Assembly (NCBI RefSeq): GCF_003860345.1
Contig: NZ_CP034179.1
Coordinates: 1,844,001 to 1,908,000, forward strand
DNA length: 64,000 nucleotides
DNA from: Caenibius tardaugens NBRC 16725
GTDB lineage: Bacteria > Pseudomonadota > Alphaproteobacteria > Sphingomonadales > Sphingomonadaceae
Direction of reading: 5' to 3'
In this document: positions 45,751-54,257 of the stretch, piece by piece
Layout: each line of letters opens with the position of its first letter
Position numbering within the stretch: the first letter of the stretch is position 1
Notes under the pieces: model-generated
Told to the model about the DNA's origin: nothing
Database searches by the model: none
What the model saw: the letters and a program-made list of their open reading frames with translations, nothing else
Made by a program: the position numbers and the translations under genes

Positions 45751-45789
45751 AACAAAAAAGGCGGCTCCTTGCAGAGCCGCCCCTTTGTT
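45751..45789. terminator. Bidirectional terminator between phosphoesterase gene and rpsI
   Basis: GGCGGCTC (45760-45767) pairs with GAGCCGCC (45774-45781) around a 6-base loop. A tract of A lies upstream and CCTTTGTTT downstream, so it serves both convergent genes. Confidence 0.85.
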
Positions 45790-45810
45790 TGGGCAAGTCC
45801 TGAAACGCGA

Positions 45811-46344
45811 TTAGCGCTTCGAGAACTGGAAGCTGCGGCGTGCCTTGGCGCGACCGTACTTCTTACGTTCAACCACGCGGCTGTCGCGGGTCAGGAAGCC
45901 GGCGGCCTTGACCGTGGAGCGCAGGACCGGTTCGTACTTCGAAAGCGCCTGGCTGATGCCGTGCTTCACCGCGCCAGCCTGACCGGAAAGGCCACCGCCC
46001 TTGACGGTTGCAACGACATCGTACTGACCGGTGCGGTCGGTGATGTCGAACGGCTGGTTGATGATCAGACGCAGCGTCGGACGTGCGAAGTACACTTCCT
46101 GATCGCGGCCGTTGATCGTGATCTTGCCGGTGCCGGGCTTGACCCACACGCGGGCCACGGCGTCCTTGCGGCGTCCGGTGGCGTATGCGCGGCCCTGTGC
46201 GTCCAGTTCCTGTTCGCGCAGCGGTGCGGGAGGCGCAGCAGGAGCAACAGCGACGGGCGCTTCTTCACCAGCAGGAGCGGCAGGAGCAGCGCTTGCGATG
46301 TCCTTCAGATCGGCGAGGTCGGAGATGGTGTTGTTGTCGGCCAT
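45811..46344 (-). CDS. rpsI: 30S ribosomal protein S9
   Basis: 177 residues. The S9 core starts near residue 49 ([20 protein letters not shown]) and ends in the conserved [15 protein letters not shown]. The first ~48 residues are an Ala/Pro/Glu-rich extension, longer than in E. coli S9 (130 aa). The start codon shares one base with the rplM stop (TAATG), so translation is coupled. Confidence 0.97.
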   Translation of the reverse strand: MADNNTISDLADLKDIASAAPAAPAGEEAPVAVAPAAPPAPLREQELDAQGRAYATGRRKDAVARVWVKPGTGKITINGRDQEVYFARPTLRLIINQPFDITDRTGQYDVVATVKGGGLSGQAGAVKHGISQALSKYEPVLRSTVKAAGFLTRDSRVVERKKYGRAKARRSFQFSKR

Positions 46345-46823
46345 TATGCAGTAGCCTTGTTCTTGCGGTTCAACGAAGCGACGTCGAGCGGCTGGGGCTG
46401 GGTGCCACCATGCGGATGCTCGGTGCCGGCATAAAGGTGCAGGGCTTTCATCTGCACGCGGCCCAGCGGGCCACGCGGGATCATGCGCTCAACTGCCTTT
46501 TCCAGGACACGCTCGGGGAAACGGCCTTCCAGAACCTTGGCGGCCGTGATCGCCTTGATGCCACCGATGTAACCGGTGTGCTTGTAATAGGTCTTGTTCT
46601 TGAGCTTGTTGCCCGTCAGCCGCACCTTGTCGGCATTGATGACGACGACATGATCGCCGCAATCGACGTGCGGGGTGAAGCTCGGCTTGTGCTTGCCGCG
46701 CAGGATATTGGCGATGATCACCGCGAGGCGGCCAACCACCAGACCGTCAGCATCGATAAGATGCCAGTTCTTTTCCACTTCGGCCGGTTTGATCGACCGT
46801 GTGGTCTTGCTGAGCGCCTTCAT
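46344..46823 (-). CDS. rplM: 50S ribosomal protein L13
   Basis: 159 residues. [33 protein letters not shown] and [14 protein letters not shown] are the L13 signature blocks, and the C-terminal [16 protein letters not shown] follows. L13 is an early assembly protein of the large subunit. The order rplM-rpsI is the standard one. A possible promoter lies upstream in the gap 46824-46985: on the minus strand TTGACT (46919-46924) is followed after 17 bases by CATTGG (46896-46901), which is weak. Confidence 0.97.
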   Translation of the reverse strand: MKALSKTTRSIKPAEVEKNWHLIDADGLVVGRLAVIIANILRGKHKPSFTPHVDCGDHVVVINADKVRLTGNKLKNKTYYKHTGYIGGIKAITAAKVLEGRFPERVLEKAVERMIPRGPLGRVQMKALHLYAGTEHPHGGTQPQPLDVASLNRKNKATA

Positions 46824-46985
46824 GGGCTGTCAAATCCTCATATTGAAAACGTGGCCGGTACGCGCGGATTCGCCGAACGCACCTGCGAAGGGGCGCCAAT
46901 GTTCAAGAATGGCTCCGAAGTCAAGCGATTCTGCGCGTTCTCAGGGAGGTAAAATAATACCTTTCACGGAAAATTGCGGTGCCGG

Positions 46986-47315
46986 TCAGGTCTCTCCGGA
47001 CGGGATCAAGGCGCCCAGCCATGCCAGTGTGGCGGGCGCGGCAGCATCGCAGTGCCAGCCGGAAATCGCGGGTGTGTCATAGGGGTGAATCTCTGCCAGC
47101 CGCGCAACGGCGGCATCGAGGAGAACCGCGTTGGTCTTGAACAGAACGCCGCATTCGTGCCCTTCCCCGCGCTCCCCCTGCCAGACGTAGAGTGATCGCA
47201 TGGCGGGGAGGATATTGGCACAGGCAATCAGCCCTTCATCGAGCAACGTGGCAGCGGCCGCTTCGGCCGAAGCCTGATCGGCAAAGGGCGACCAGATCAG
47301 TGCCGCCCCGTTCAT
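46986..47315 (-). CDS. cutA: Divalent-cation tolerance protein CutA
   Basis: 109 residues. LLDEGLIACANILPAMRSLYVW and VLFKTNAVLLDAAVARLAEIHPYDTP are the CutA1 signature, and PAISGWHCDAAAPATLAWL ends it. CutA1 is a trimeric cytoplasmic protein; its role in copper tolerance is indirect. It follows ctaA by 10 bases on the same strand. Confidence 0.92.
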   Translation of the reverse strand: MNGAALIWSPFADQASAEAAAATLLDEGLIACANILPAMRSLYVWQGERGEGHECGVLFKTNAVLLDAAVARLAEIHPYDTPAISGWHCDAAAPATLAWLGALIPSGET

Positions 47316-47325
47316 GCCCGCCTCG

Positions 47326-48378
47326 TCATGTCCGGCTGCCGACCACGTGGCAGGCCCAGGCCGTGGCTGCTACCAGCAAGGCGCCAACCAATTGGTGCAG
47401 GACGGCCACCCACAGCGCGACGCCGGTCATCACCGTGGCAATGCCCAGCAGGATTTGCGTACCGAACATGCTGTGGACGGCAATCGACGCCGGGCGGCTT
47501 CCTGCGGCGCGGGCCTTGCGTGCGAGAACCACCAGCAGTGCGACAACCACCCAGGCCCACCAGCGGTGAATGAAATGGATCAGAAACGGATCATACAGCA
47601 CCGCGTGCAGAACACCTTGCGACCAGTCGACCCCTTCCGGGAAGAAATGGCCCTGCATCAGTGGCCAGTCGTTCGCGACATAGCCCGCGCGTTCGCCGGC
47701 AACGAAGGCACCGAACAGCAGTTGCAACAGTAGCGCGATCAGCGTTGCCGTGGTGAAGCGGGTCAGCCGCGATGGTTGCGCAGCCCTGGCCAGCGCGCGC
47801 ATGTCCAGTGCGGTCCACACCAGCCCTGCCAGTGTTACCAGCGCCACCAGCAAGTGCGCGGCAAGGCGGAAGTGGCTCACGCGGTCGGCCGAATCCGCGT
47901 TGAGGCCGGAGGTGACCATCCACCAGCCGACGACACCCTGCAATCCGCCCAGCGCAAGCAGGCCAAGCAGCCGCAATTTGAAACCGTCGGGAATCTGGCG
48001 CTTGACCCAGAACCACGCAAGCGGGAGCGCGAAGGCGACGCCGATGATCCGCGCCAGCAGCCGGTGCACCCATTCCCAGAAATAGATGAACTTGTAGTCG
48101 GCCAGCGTCATCCCCGCCGGGCCGTTGACCTCGATATATTGGGGAATCTGCTTGTAGGCTGCAAATTCCGCCTGCCATTGCGCCTCGGTCAACGGCGGGA
48201 GCGCCCCGGTTACCGGTTTCCATTCGGTGATCGACAGGCCTGATTCGGTCAGTCGGGTAATCCCGCCGACAGCGACGATCGCCACGACCAGAAACGCGAC
48301 CACGAACAACCAGTGCGACAAACGCAGGGGATTGGGTGCCGACCCCGAGTGTGCCGTCGCTGTTAGCCCGCGCTGCAT
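47326..48378 (-). CDS. ctaA: Heme A synthase
   Basis: 350 residues. It oxidises the methyl group of haem O to make haem A for the cytochrome aa3 oxidases. Multiple membrane segments with the histidine ligands in IYFWEWVHRLLARIIG, SHFRLAAHLLVAL, FLIHFIHRWWAWVV and AVLHQLVGALLVA. The N terminus LRLSHWLFVVAFLVVAIVAV and GGITRLTESGLSITEWKPVT are type signatures. The ATG at 48378 is chosen. cutA is 10 bases downstream. Confidence 0.95.
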   Translation of the reverse strand: MQRGLTATAHSGSAPNPLRLSHWLFVVAFLVVAIVAVGGITRLTESGLSITEWKPVTGALPPLTEAQWQAEFAAYKQIPQYIEVNGPAGMTLADYKFIYFWEWVHRLLARIIGVAFALPLAWFWVKRQIPDGFKLRLLGLLALGGLQGVVGWWMVTSGLNADSADRVSHFRLAAHLLVALVTLAGLVWTALDMRALARAAQPSRLTRFTTATLIALLLQLLFGAFVAGERAGYVANDWPLMQGHFFPEGVDWSQGVLHAVLYDPFLIHFIHRWWAWVVVALLVVLARKARAAGSRPASIAVHSMFGTQILLGIATVMTGVALWVAVLHQLVGALLVAATAWACHVVGSRT

Positions 48379-48530
48379 GCTATTCCCTTTTTCTGCCCCG
48401 CCAATCATGCGGGGCTTGTGCGCAGGCAATGATCAAAGCGCAAGAGGGCAGGATGTCCCAGCCCGATAGGCGGTGAACCACCATGTCCTGCTGCATTTTC
48501 AAGCCATCCCGCGCGGTTTTGTCGTTGCAT

Positions 48531-48548
48531 GATGTTACAACATATCAT
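48531..48548 (+). promoter_or_regulatory. Zur-like palindrome upstream of merC-like gene
   Basis: The 12-mer ATGTTACAACAT (48532-48543) is an inverted repeat (ATGTT-AC-AACAT) followed by ATCAT. It differs by one base from the alphaproteobacterial Zur-like core ATGTTATAACAT. It ends 12 bases before the ATG of the MerC-like gene, inside the position of a -10 region or leader. It is consistent with zinc repression; assignment is by pattern, not search. Confidence 0.55.
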
Positions 48549-48559
48549 AGTGGACCGTT

Positions 48560-48931
48560 ATGCGCGCAGCCCTGCTTTCGATTCGTGACCGTCTGGATCG
48601 CGTCGGTATTACGCTTTCCGGTCTGTGCCTGATCCATTGCCTTGCCGGATTGCTGCTGGTGACGGTGCTGGGCGTGGGTGGCGATTGGTTGCTGGCCCCT
48701 GAAATTCACCGGATCGGATTGGCGCTGGCGATTGCCGTGGGCGTGTTCACGATCGGACTGGGTGTTTTCCGCCATGGGCGGATGGGTCCGATGGTTATGG
48801 GCACATTCGGTCTCGCGCTGATGACGACGGGTCTGTTTGTCGAACATGGCGCGCAGGAAGCGATATTTACGGTGAGCGGCGTGGTCCTGCTCGCCGTCGC
48901 GCACATCCTCAACTTGCGTCATACGCATTGA
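48560..48931 (+). CDS. MerC-domain membrane protein
   Basis: 123 residues with four membrane segments. The first contains the Cys-x3-Cys pair (Cys23, Cys27) in [15 protein letters not shown], the metal-binding motif of MerC, and the rest is a small multi-pass protein ending in [10 protein letters not shown]. MerC moves mercury across the inner membrane in mer operons; stand-alone chromosomal members are thought to handle other metals. The Zur-like site upstream suggests a link to zinc. thiSG follows after 16 bases. Confidence 0.83.
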   Translation: MRAALLSIRDRLDRVGITLSGLCLIHCLAGLLLVTVLGVGGDWLLAPEIHRIGLALAIAVGVFTIGLGVFRHGRMGPMVMGTFGLALMTTGLFVEHGAQEAIFTVSGVVLLAVAHILNLRHTH

Positions 48932-48947
48932 ACGCTATCTGGGCGGC

Positions 48948-49937
48948 ATGACCACCGCCCTTTCCCTCACCGTGAACGGCGAACCGCGCCGTGCAGAGCC
49001 AGGCAGCATTGCCGATCTTGTGCGCCAGCTCGATCTCGATCCGGCCAAGGTCGCGGTGGAACGCAACGGGGATATCGTCCCCCGGTCGACTCTGGCAGCC
49101 GTGATGCTGGCGGATGGCGATGTTCTCGAAATCGTGCACTTTGTAGGAGGCGGCAGCGGCGTGACCCAAGATGACAGCTGGACAGTAGCAGGCCGGACAT
49201 TTCGTTCGCGCCTGATCGTCGGCACCGGCAAGTACAAGGATTTTGCGGAAAACGCTGCCGCAGTAGAAGCAAGCGGTGCGGAAATCGTGACCGTCGCGGT
49301 GCGCCGGGTCAACCTGTCGGACCCCAAGGCGCCGATGCTGACCGATTTCATCGACCCCAAGAAGATCACCTACCTGCCCAATACTGCCGGTTGCTATACC
49401 GCCGATGAGGCGATCCGCACGCTTCGCCTCGCGCGGGAGGCCGGGGGCTGGGATCTGGTCAAGCTCGAGGTGCTGGGCGAAGCGCGTACGCTTTACCCCG
49501 ACATGCGCGAAACGCTCAAGGCGACCGAAGTCCTCGCGAAAGAAGGCTTCCTGCCAATGGTCTATTGTGTCGACGATCCAATCGCGGCCAAGCAGCTGGA
49601 AGAAGCGGGCGCGGTGGCTATTATGCCGCTGGGCGCGCCGATCGGGTCCGGGCTGGGTATCCAGAACAAGGTGACCGTGCGGCTGATCGTGGAAGGCACC
49701 AGTCTTCCGGTTCTTGTCGATGCCGGAGTCGGTACCGCCAGCGATGCTGCCATCGCCATGGAACTCGGTTGCACGGGTGTGCTGATGAACACGGCCATCG
49801 CCGAAGCGAAAGATCCGCTGCGTATGGCTCGCGCCATGAAACTGGCGGTCGAGGCTGGGCGGGATTCGTACCTCGCCGGACGAATGGCCACGCGCAAATA
49901 TGCCGATCCTTCCAGCCCGCTGGCGGGCCTCATCTGA
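48948..49937 (+). CDS. thiG: ThiS-ThiG fusion: sulfur carrier and thiazole synthase
   Basis: 329 residues. Residues 1-68 are a ThiS ubiquitin-like domain ([20 protein letters not shown] to EIVHFVGG); residues 75-329 are ThiG ([19 protein letters not shown] to [13 protein letters not shown]). The Schiff-base lysine is in [10 protein letters not shown]. ThiG condenses deoxyxylulose phosphate, dehydroglycine and ThiS thiocarboxylate into the thiamin thiazole. Here the ThiS diglycine (67-68) is followed directly by Gly-Ser-Gly and ThiG instead of ending the protein, so its carboxylate is not free unless it is cleaved. No thiC or other thiamin genes are next to it. Confidence 0.93.
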   Translation: MTTALSLTVNGEPRRAEPGSIADLVRQLDLDPAKVAVERNGDIVPRSTLAAVMLADGDVLEIVHFVGGGSGVTQDDSWTVAGRTFRSRLIVGTGKYKDFAENAAAVEASGAEIVTVAVRRVNLSDPKAPMLTDFIDPKKITYLPNTAGCYTADEAIRTLRLAREAGGWDLVKLEVLGEARTLYPDMRETLKATEVLAKEGFLPMVYCVDDPIAAKQLEEAGAVAIMPLGAPIGSGLGIQNKVTVRLIVEGTSLPVLVDAGVGTASDAAIAMELGCTGVLMNTAIAEAKDPLRMARAMKLAVEAGRDSYLAGRMATRKYADPSSPLAGLI

Positions 49938-49949
49938 CATAGGCCTCAT

Positions 49950-49971
49950 CCCGCCGATATCCCGCCGATAT
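49950..49971 (+). repeat. Tandem 11-bp repeat
   Basis: CCCGCCGATAT occurs twice in tandem just after thiSG. Function unknown. Confidence 0.6.
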
Positions 49972-50005
49972 TTGCCAGCGTTTACCGAATGCTAACCCTG
50001 TTTGT

Positions 50006-50581
50006 GTGACACAGGTGCCTGACGCCGCATGCGCGGCGCATGGGAACCGGATGATGCGCGATACGGGAACGGCAACGCTGGCCATTGCGGAACTGCGGGA
50101 ATTCGCAGGCTTCAGTGCGGCAGAGCAACGGTACATCAGGTGCAGTCTCGACGTCGGGTTGCGGCGGACCGATGCCCTCGCCTTGTGGGGGCGCAGCGCG
50201 GCAGAACGGGCGTCTATTCGCACCCAGTATGCGGCCTATCGCGATCTCGATCACTTGTGCGATGCCATGCCCGACGAATTCCGATTGGAAGGCGTTGGCC
50301 CCTTTATGGGCGGGCTTATCCAGTTGAGCCTGTACGATCTGGCGCAGGGGCGCCTCTCCAGCTTTTCCGCCTATCGTTTCCTTTACGAGCGTCTGTTGGG
50401 CGCCCGCGTGCGGCCGTGGTTGCCTGCGGCCTTTTGCGCAGCGGCTGCCCTGCCCCAGATCCTGCCGGAGCGGCGGAAAGCCTTGCTGCGTTCACTGAGC
50501 GAATCCGCAGCCACAGCACCGGGTTGGTCGGAGCATGCGCCGCGTTTCTTTCCTGACTATGTCGAACAGGAAGTCGCCTGA
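50006..50581 (+). CDS. Protein of unknown function
   Basis: 191 residues with a GTG at 50006; an ATG at 50051 (MMRDTGTATL) is another possible start. It is soluble-looking, Ala/Leu/Arg-rich, with two helical blocks (ALWGRSAAERASIRTQY and LPERRKALLRSLSESAA) and a hydrophobic RPWLPAAFCAAAALPQILP. I do not recognise a family. It lies between thiSG and the convergent acyl-CoA synthetase. Confidence 0.5.
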   Translation: MTQVPDAACAAHGNRMMRDTGTATLAIAELREFAGFSAAEQRYIRCSLDVGLRRTDALALWGRSAAERASIRTQYAAYRDLDHLCDAMPDEFRLEGVGPFMGGLIQLSLYDLAQGRLSSFSAYRFLYERLLGARVRPWLPAAFCAAAALPQILPERRKALLRSLSESAATAPGWSEHAPRFFPDYVEQEVA

Positions 50582-50627
50582 TCGCGCCGCCTGTCCGTAA
50601 CCCCGGCGCCATGAACAGGCGACCGGA

Positions 50628-52439
50628 TCAGGCCTTGTAAAGCGCGTCCAGCCGCGAGCCATAGCGTTCGCGGATCTTGTGGCGGCGGATTTTCATGCTG
50701 GGCGTCAGTTCTTCGTTGGCAATCGTGAAGGCTTCGTCAGCGAAGACGAACTGCCGGACTTTCTCGATCACGGAAAGATCCTGGTTCACCCGGTCCACGG
50801 CCTCGCGCATTGCGGTGCGGAATGCGGGCAGGCGTTGCAGGCTGGGCAGATCGAAGCGTTCGTCATTGGCCTGCGCCCATTCCACCGCCCATTCCGCGTC
50901 CGGAACGATCAGCCCGACCAGGTAGGGGCGGCGATCGCCGGCAACCATGACCTGCATGATTTCGGGTTGGAGAGTCAGCATGCCCTCGATCTTCTGGGGG
51001 GCGATGTTGTCCCCCTTGTCATTCACGATCATGTCCTTCTTGCGATCGGTAATGACAATGCGCCCTGCCTTGTCGATATGGCCGATGTCACCGGTATGCA
51101 GCCACGGGCCCTTGTCCGGTTCCGCGGGGTCCACGATCAGCACGGCCGCAGTCTGCGCTGGGTTCTGCCAATAGCCATGCATGACCAGTTCGCCGCGGCA
51201 AAGGATTTCGCCATCGTCCGCTATGCGTACCTCGACATCGGGTAAAGGCGGCCCGACTGTATCCATTTTCAGCCCGGCGGCAGGGCGGTTGCAACTGATC
51301 ACCGGCCCGGCTTCCGTCTGGCCATACCCTTGCAGCAGAGTCAGTCCCATGGCGGAAAAGAACGTGCCGACATCGGGATTGAGCGGTGCGCCGCCGGAAA
51401 CCATCGCCTTGATCCGGCCGCCGAAACGTTCGCGGATTTTGGGGCGCAGCGTGCGTTCAAGAATGAAGTCCATCGGCCGGTCGATCAACCGCTTGCGCGT
51501 GCCGATCGCCAGTGCGCGGTCCATCAGATAATTGGCAAGGCGCCCTTCCTTTTCTATCTGCTTGATGATCCGGCTGCGCAGCACCTCGAACAGTCGGGGC
51601 ACCACGACCATGATGGTCGGACGCACTTCGGCGATATTGCTGGCGAGCTTTTCGAGTCCTTCCGAATAGTAGATCTGCGCACCGACCCCGATGGGCAGGA
51701 ACTGCCCGCCGGTGTGTTCGTAAGCGTGCGACAGCGGGAGGAACGACAGGAACACTTCTTCGTCGAGCCCGAAATCTTCCATGAGAACCGCGCTCGCCCC
51801 GGCGACATTGGCCAGGATCGCACCGTGATGTTGCATCACGCCGCGCGGCGCACCCCCGGTACCGCTGGTGTAGATGATGCAGGCGGTATCTCCGCGTCCG
51901 ATCCCGGCAATCCGGCTGTCCACCGCTGCCCTCGCTGCCCCGGCATCGCCTTGCGTCATGGTATCCCAGCTATGGCGCGCAAACGGACTGGCCTGCGCAT
52001 GGCGCAGCGTATCCATGCTGATCAGGTGTTCCGCCAGGCCCGAACGCATCATTGCGGGAACCAGTTGATCGGCCAGTTTAGCCGTGGAAATGATCGCCGC
52101 GCGCGCACCGGAATTGTCGAGAATGTGCAGATGATCGCGTTCGGTATTGGTGGTGTAGGTCGGCACGGTCACACAGCCTGCCGCCATGATCGCGAGATCG
52201 GCAATGCACCATTCCGGACGGTTCTCGGACACCAGAACCACGCGATCGCCCCGTTTGAGGCCAAGTTTGCACAGATTGTCCGCCAGCAGGCAAACCTGCC
52301 GTGCGGCTTCGCTCCAACTCAGGGGATGCCATGCACCCTGGCGTTTGGCCCAGAGAAACGGCCGATCCCCATTCCTGTCCGCCTGCTTGAGAAACAGGCT
52401 GACAAGATTGTTCGCCGTCTTGAACTCTGAAAGCTGCAC
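50628..52439 (-). CDS. Long-chain acyl-CoA synthetase (AMP-dependent ligase)
   Basis: 603 residues, GTG start at 52439. It activates fatty acids with ATP and CoA. The adenylate-forming P-loop reads CIIYTSGTGGAPRGVMQHH, one residue off the usual TSGTTGxPKG pattern. GYGQTEAGPVISCNRP near 340 (A5 motif) and WLHTGDIGHIDKAGRIVITD (A7-A8) are normal, followed by the A10-region NEELTPSMKIRR lysine. It is single; 50582-50627 separates it from the unknown gene. Confidence 0.88.
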   Translation of the reverse strand: MQLSEFKTANNLVSLFLKQADRNGDRPFLWAKRQGAWHPLSWSEAARQVCLLADNLCKLGLKRGDRVVLVSENRPEWCIADLAIMAAGCVTVPTYTTNTERDHLHILDNSGARAAIISTAKLADQLVPAMMRSGLAEHLISMDTLRHAQASPFARHSWDTMTQGDAGAARAAVDSRIAGIGRGDTACIIYTSGTGGAPRGVMQHHGAILANVAGASAVLMEDFGLDEEVFLSFLPLSHAYEHTGGQFLPIGVGAQIYYSEGLEKLASNIAEVRPTIMVVVPRLFEVLRSRIIKQIEKEGRLANYLMDRALAIGTRKRLIDRPMDFILERTLRPKIRERFGGRIKAMVSGGAPLNPDVGTFFSAMGLTLLQGYGQTEAGPVISCNRPAAGLKMDTVGPPLPDVEVRIADDGEILCRGELVMHGYWQNPAQTAAVLIVDPAEPDKGPWLHTGDIGHIDKAGRIVITDRKKDMIVNDKGDNIAPQKIEGMLTLQPEIMQVMVAGDRRPYLVGLIVPDAEWAVEWAQANDERFDLPSLQRLPAFRTAMREAVDRVNQDLSVIEKVRQFVFADEAFTIANEELTPSMKIRRHKIRERYGSRLDALYKA

Positions 52440-52524
52440 GCCGTGCTCCCAAATGTTGCCGTTCGTGTTAGGGCGGGCAAAATTCTAGGGTGTGGGCGGA
52501 CATGCGGCAAGCCTTTGCCACGCT

Positions 52525-54252
52525 TTAAGGATCGATTGCGGTGCCTTCGCTGCGAGGATCGGCTGCCCCTGTCCATTTCCCGTTTTCAAACAGGGCTGTA
52601 TTCGCTTTCAGCGGCATATTGCGGGGGGTGACTGTGTGGCCCAGATCGCGCAATGCGGGGATCATCGCCTCTAGCGCGCTGCCTTGTTCCACAAAAACAG
52701 TGTCACCCGGTGCGAACAGCACCGGCAGGGCAAGGGTTTGTTCCGCGGTGAGTTTCCAGTCGATGGCACCGATGATCGCCCGTACCACTTGCGCCGGAAT
52801 GGTGGCGCCGCCCGCAGCGCCGACAGCCATGAAAAGCCTGCCGTCGGGGCTGTAGATGACAGTCGGCGCCATGGAACTGCGGGGGCGCTTGCCGCCCTCC
52901 ACCCGATTGGCCACAGGCCGGCCATCCGCTTGCGGCGTAAAGCTGAAATCGGTCAGTTCGTTGTTGAGATAGTAGCCATCGATAACGATGCCCGACCCGA
53001 ACGAGCCTTCGATCGTCGAGGTATAGCTGATCGCCGTACCATCCCGGTCGATCACCACGAAATGGGAGGTGCCGGATTCCGCGCCTGATGCGCCTTTCCC
53101 ATAGGCGACGACCGCACCGGCCGGGGTTCCCGGCAGCGCTTGGGCCATGGTTTTCGTGGGCGCGATCAACCGTGCGCGGTCGGCAAGGTATGCGGGATCG
53201 GTCAGCCCGGCCACGGGTACCGAAACGAAATCGCTATCCCCGAGATAGCGTTCGCGATCCGCATAGGCGAGCCGCATGGATTCGGCGATCAGATGCCATG
53301 CAATAGGTGATCGGGGGCCAAGCGCGCCCAGATCGAACCCTTCCAGTTGCTTCAACGTGGCGAAAACCGTGGTCGCGCCGGAGGATGGGGGCCCCATTCC
53401 GCATATGCGATAGGCACGATAGGTGCCGCAGACGGCTGCGCGGGGCACGGCGCGATAACGGGCAATGTCCTGCCCGGTCATGGCCCTTGTATGGGGGGTC
53501 GCGGCGGCCACGCGTGTGGCAATGGTCTGCGCGTTATCGCCACTGTAGAAGGCCTTGGCACCATCACCGGCGATCCGTTCCAGCACTGTCGCCAACGCGG
53601 GATTTTTGACACGCGTTCCCGCAGGCAAGGGTTCGCCCTGTTCGTTGAAAAACAGGGCCCGGCCCTGGGCATCGGCCGCGGCCCTATCGCGGGCCTGATC
53701 GAGATATTCGTGCATGCGCGGGCTGATTACAAAGCCGTCACGCGCCAGTGCGATGGCAGGCGCGAACAGGGCGGCCCAGGGCAGTTTGCCATGCTGGCGA
53801 TGCGCTTCTTGCGCCAGTTGCACATTGCCCGGCACCCCCACGCTCAAACCCGAGAGCACTGCCTGATTGAACGACACCGGCTTGCCCGCCGGATCGAGAA
53901 ACCATTCCGGCGTGGCGGCGCGGGGTGCGGTTTCGCGCCCGTCGATCGTTTCGACCGAACCATCCGCCGCGCCGCGCACATAGAATCCGCCGCCGCCTAT
54001 GCCCGAACTTTGCGGTTCGACCACAGTCAGCGCCAGCATGACCGCAATGGCCGCGTCGGTGGAACTGCCCCCTTGCTTCAGTATCGCTGCACCGGCGGCC
54101 GCGGCGCGCGGGTCAGCCGCGCTGACAAGGCCGGTGTCGATTGGCGCCGCGTGCGCGACAGGGGCCGCCGGTTCCGCAGGGACTGTGGCGCAGGCCCCCA
54201 GCACAAGCGGCAGCGTGAATGCAGCCAATGCATGACGGAACGGTGTGCGCAT
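52525..54252 (-). CDS. ggt: Gamma-glutamyltransferase, predicted lipoprotein
   Basis: 575 residues. The N-terminal signal (ALAAFTLPLVLGAC) ends in the lipobox LGAC, so it is likely a membrane-anchored periplasmic enzyme. AVMLALTVVEPQSSGIGGGG and FVVIDRDGTAISYTSTIEGS are family blocks; the autocatalytic nucleophile threonine is in GAESGTSHFVV. The enzyme cleaves gamma-glutamyl bonds of glutathione. The stop at 52525 ends just before the acyl-CoA synthetase promoter region. pyrD is 5 bases upstream. Confidence 0.9.
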   Translation of the reverse strand: MRTPFRHALAAFTLPLVLGACATVPAEPAAPVAHAAPIDTGLVSAADPRAAAAGAAILKQGGSSTDAAIAVMLALTVVEPQSSGIGGGGFYVRGAADGSVETIDGRETAPRAATPEWFLDPAGKPVSFNQAVLSGLSVGVPGNVQLAQEAHRQHGKLPWAALFAPAIALARDGFVISPRMHEYLDQARDRAAADAQGRALFFNEQGEPLPAGTRVKNPALATVLERIAGDGAKAFYSGDNAQTIATRVAAATPHTRAMTGQDIARYRAVPRAAVCGTYRAYRICGMGPPSSGATTVFATLKQLEGFDLGALGPRSPIAWHLIAESMRLAYADRERYLGDSDFVSVPVAGLTDPAYLADRARLIAPTKTMAQALPGTPAGAVVAYGKGASGAESGTSHFVVIDRDGTAISYTSTIEGSFGSGIVIDGYYLNNELTDFSFTPQADGRPVANRVEGGKRPRSSMAPTVIYSPDGRLFMAVGAAGGATIPAQVVRAIIGAIDWKLTAEQTLALPVLFAPGDTVFVEQGSALEAMIPALRDLGHTVTPRNMPLKANTALFENGKWTGAADPRSEGTAIDP

Positions 54253-54257
54253 TCTGT

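Noticed and set aside
48379-48947. TPP riboswitch ahead of thiSG
   Set aside because: thiSG follows merC by 16 bases and no THI-box-like sequence is visible upstream.
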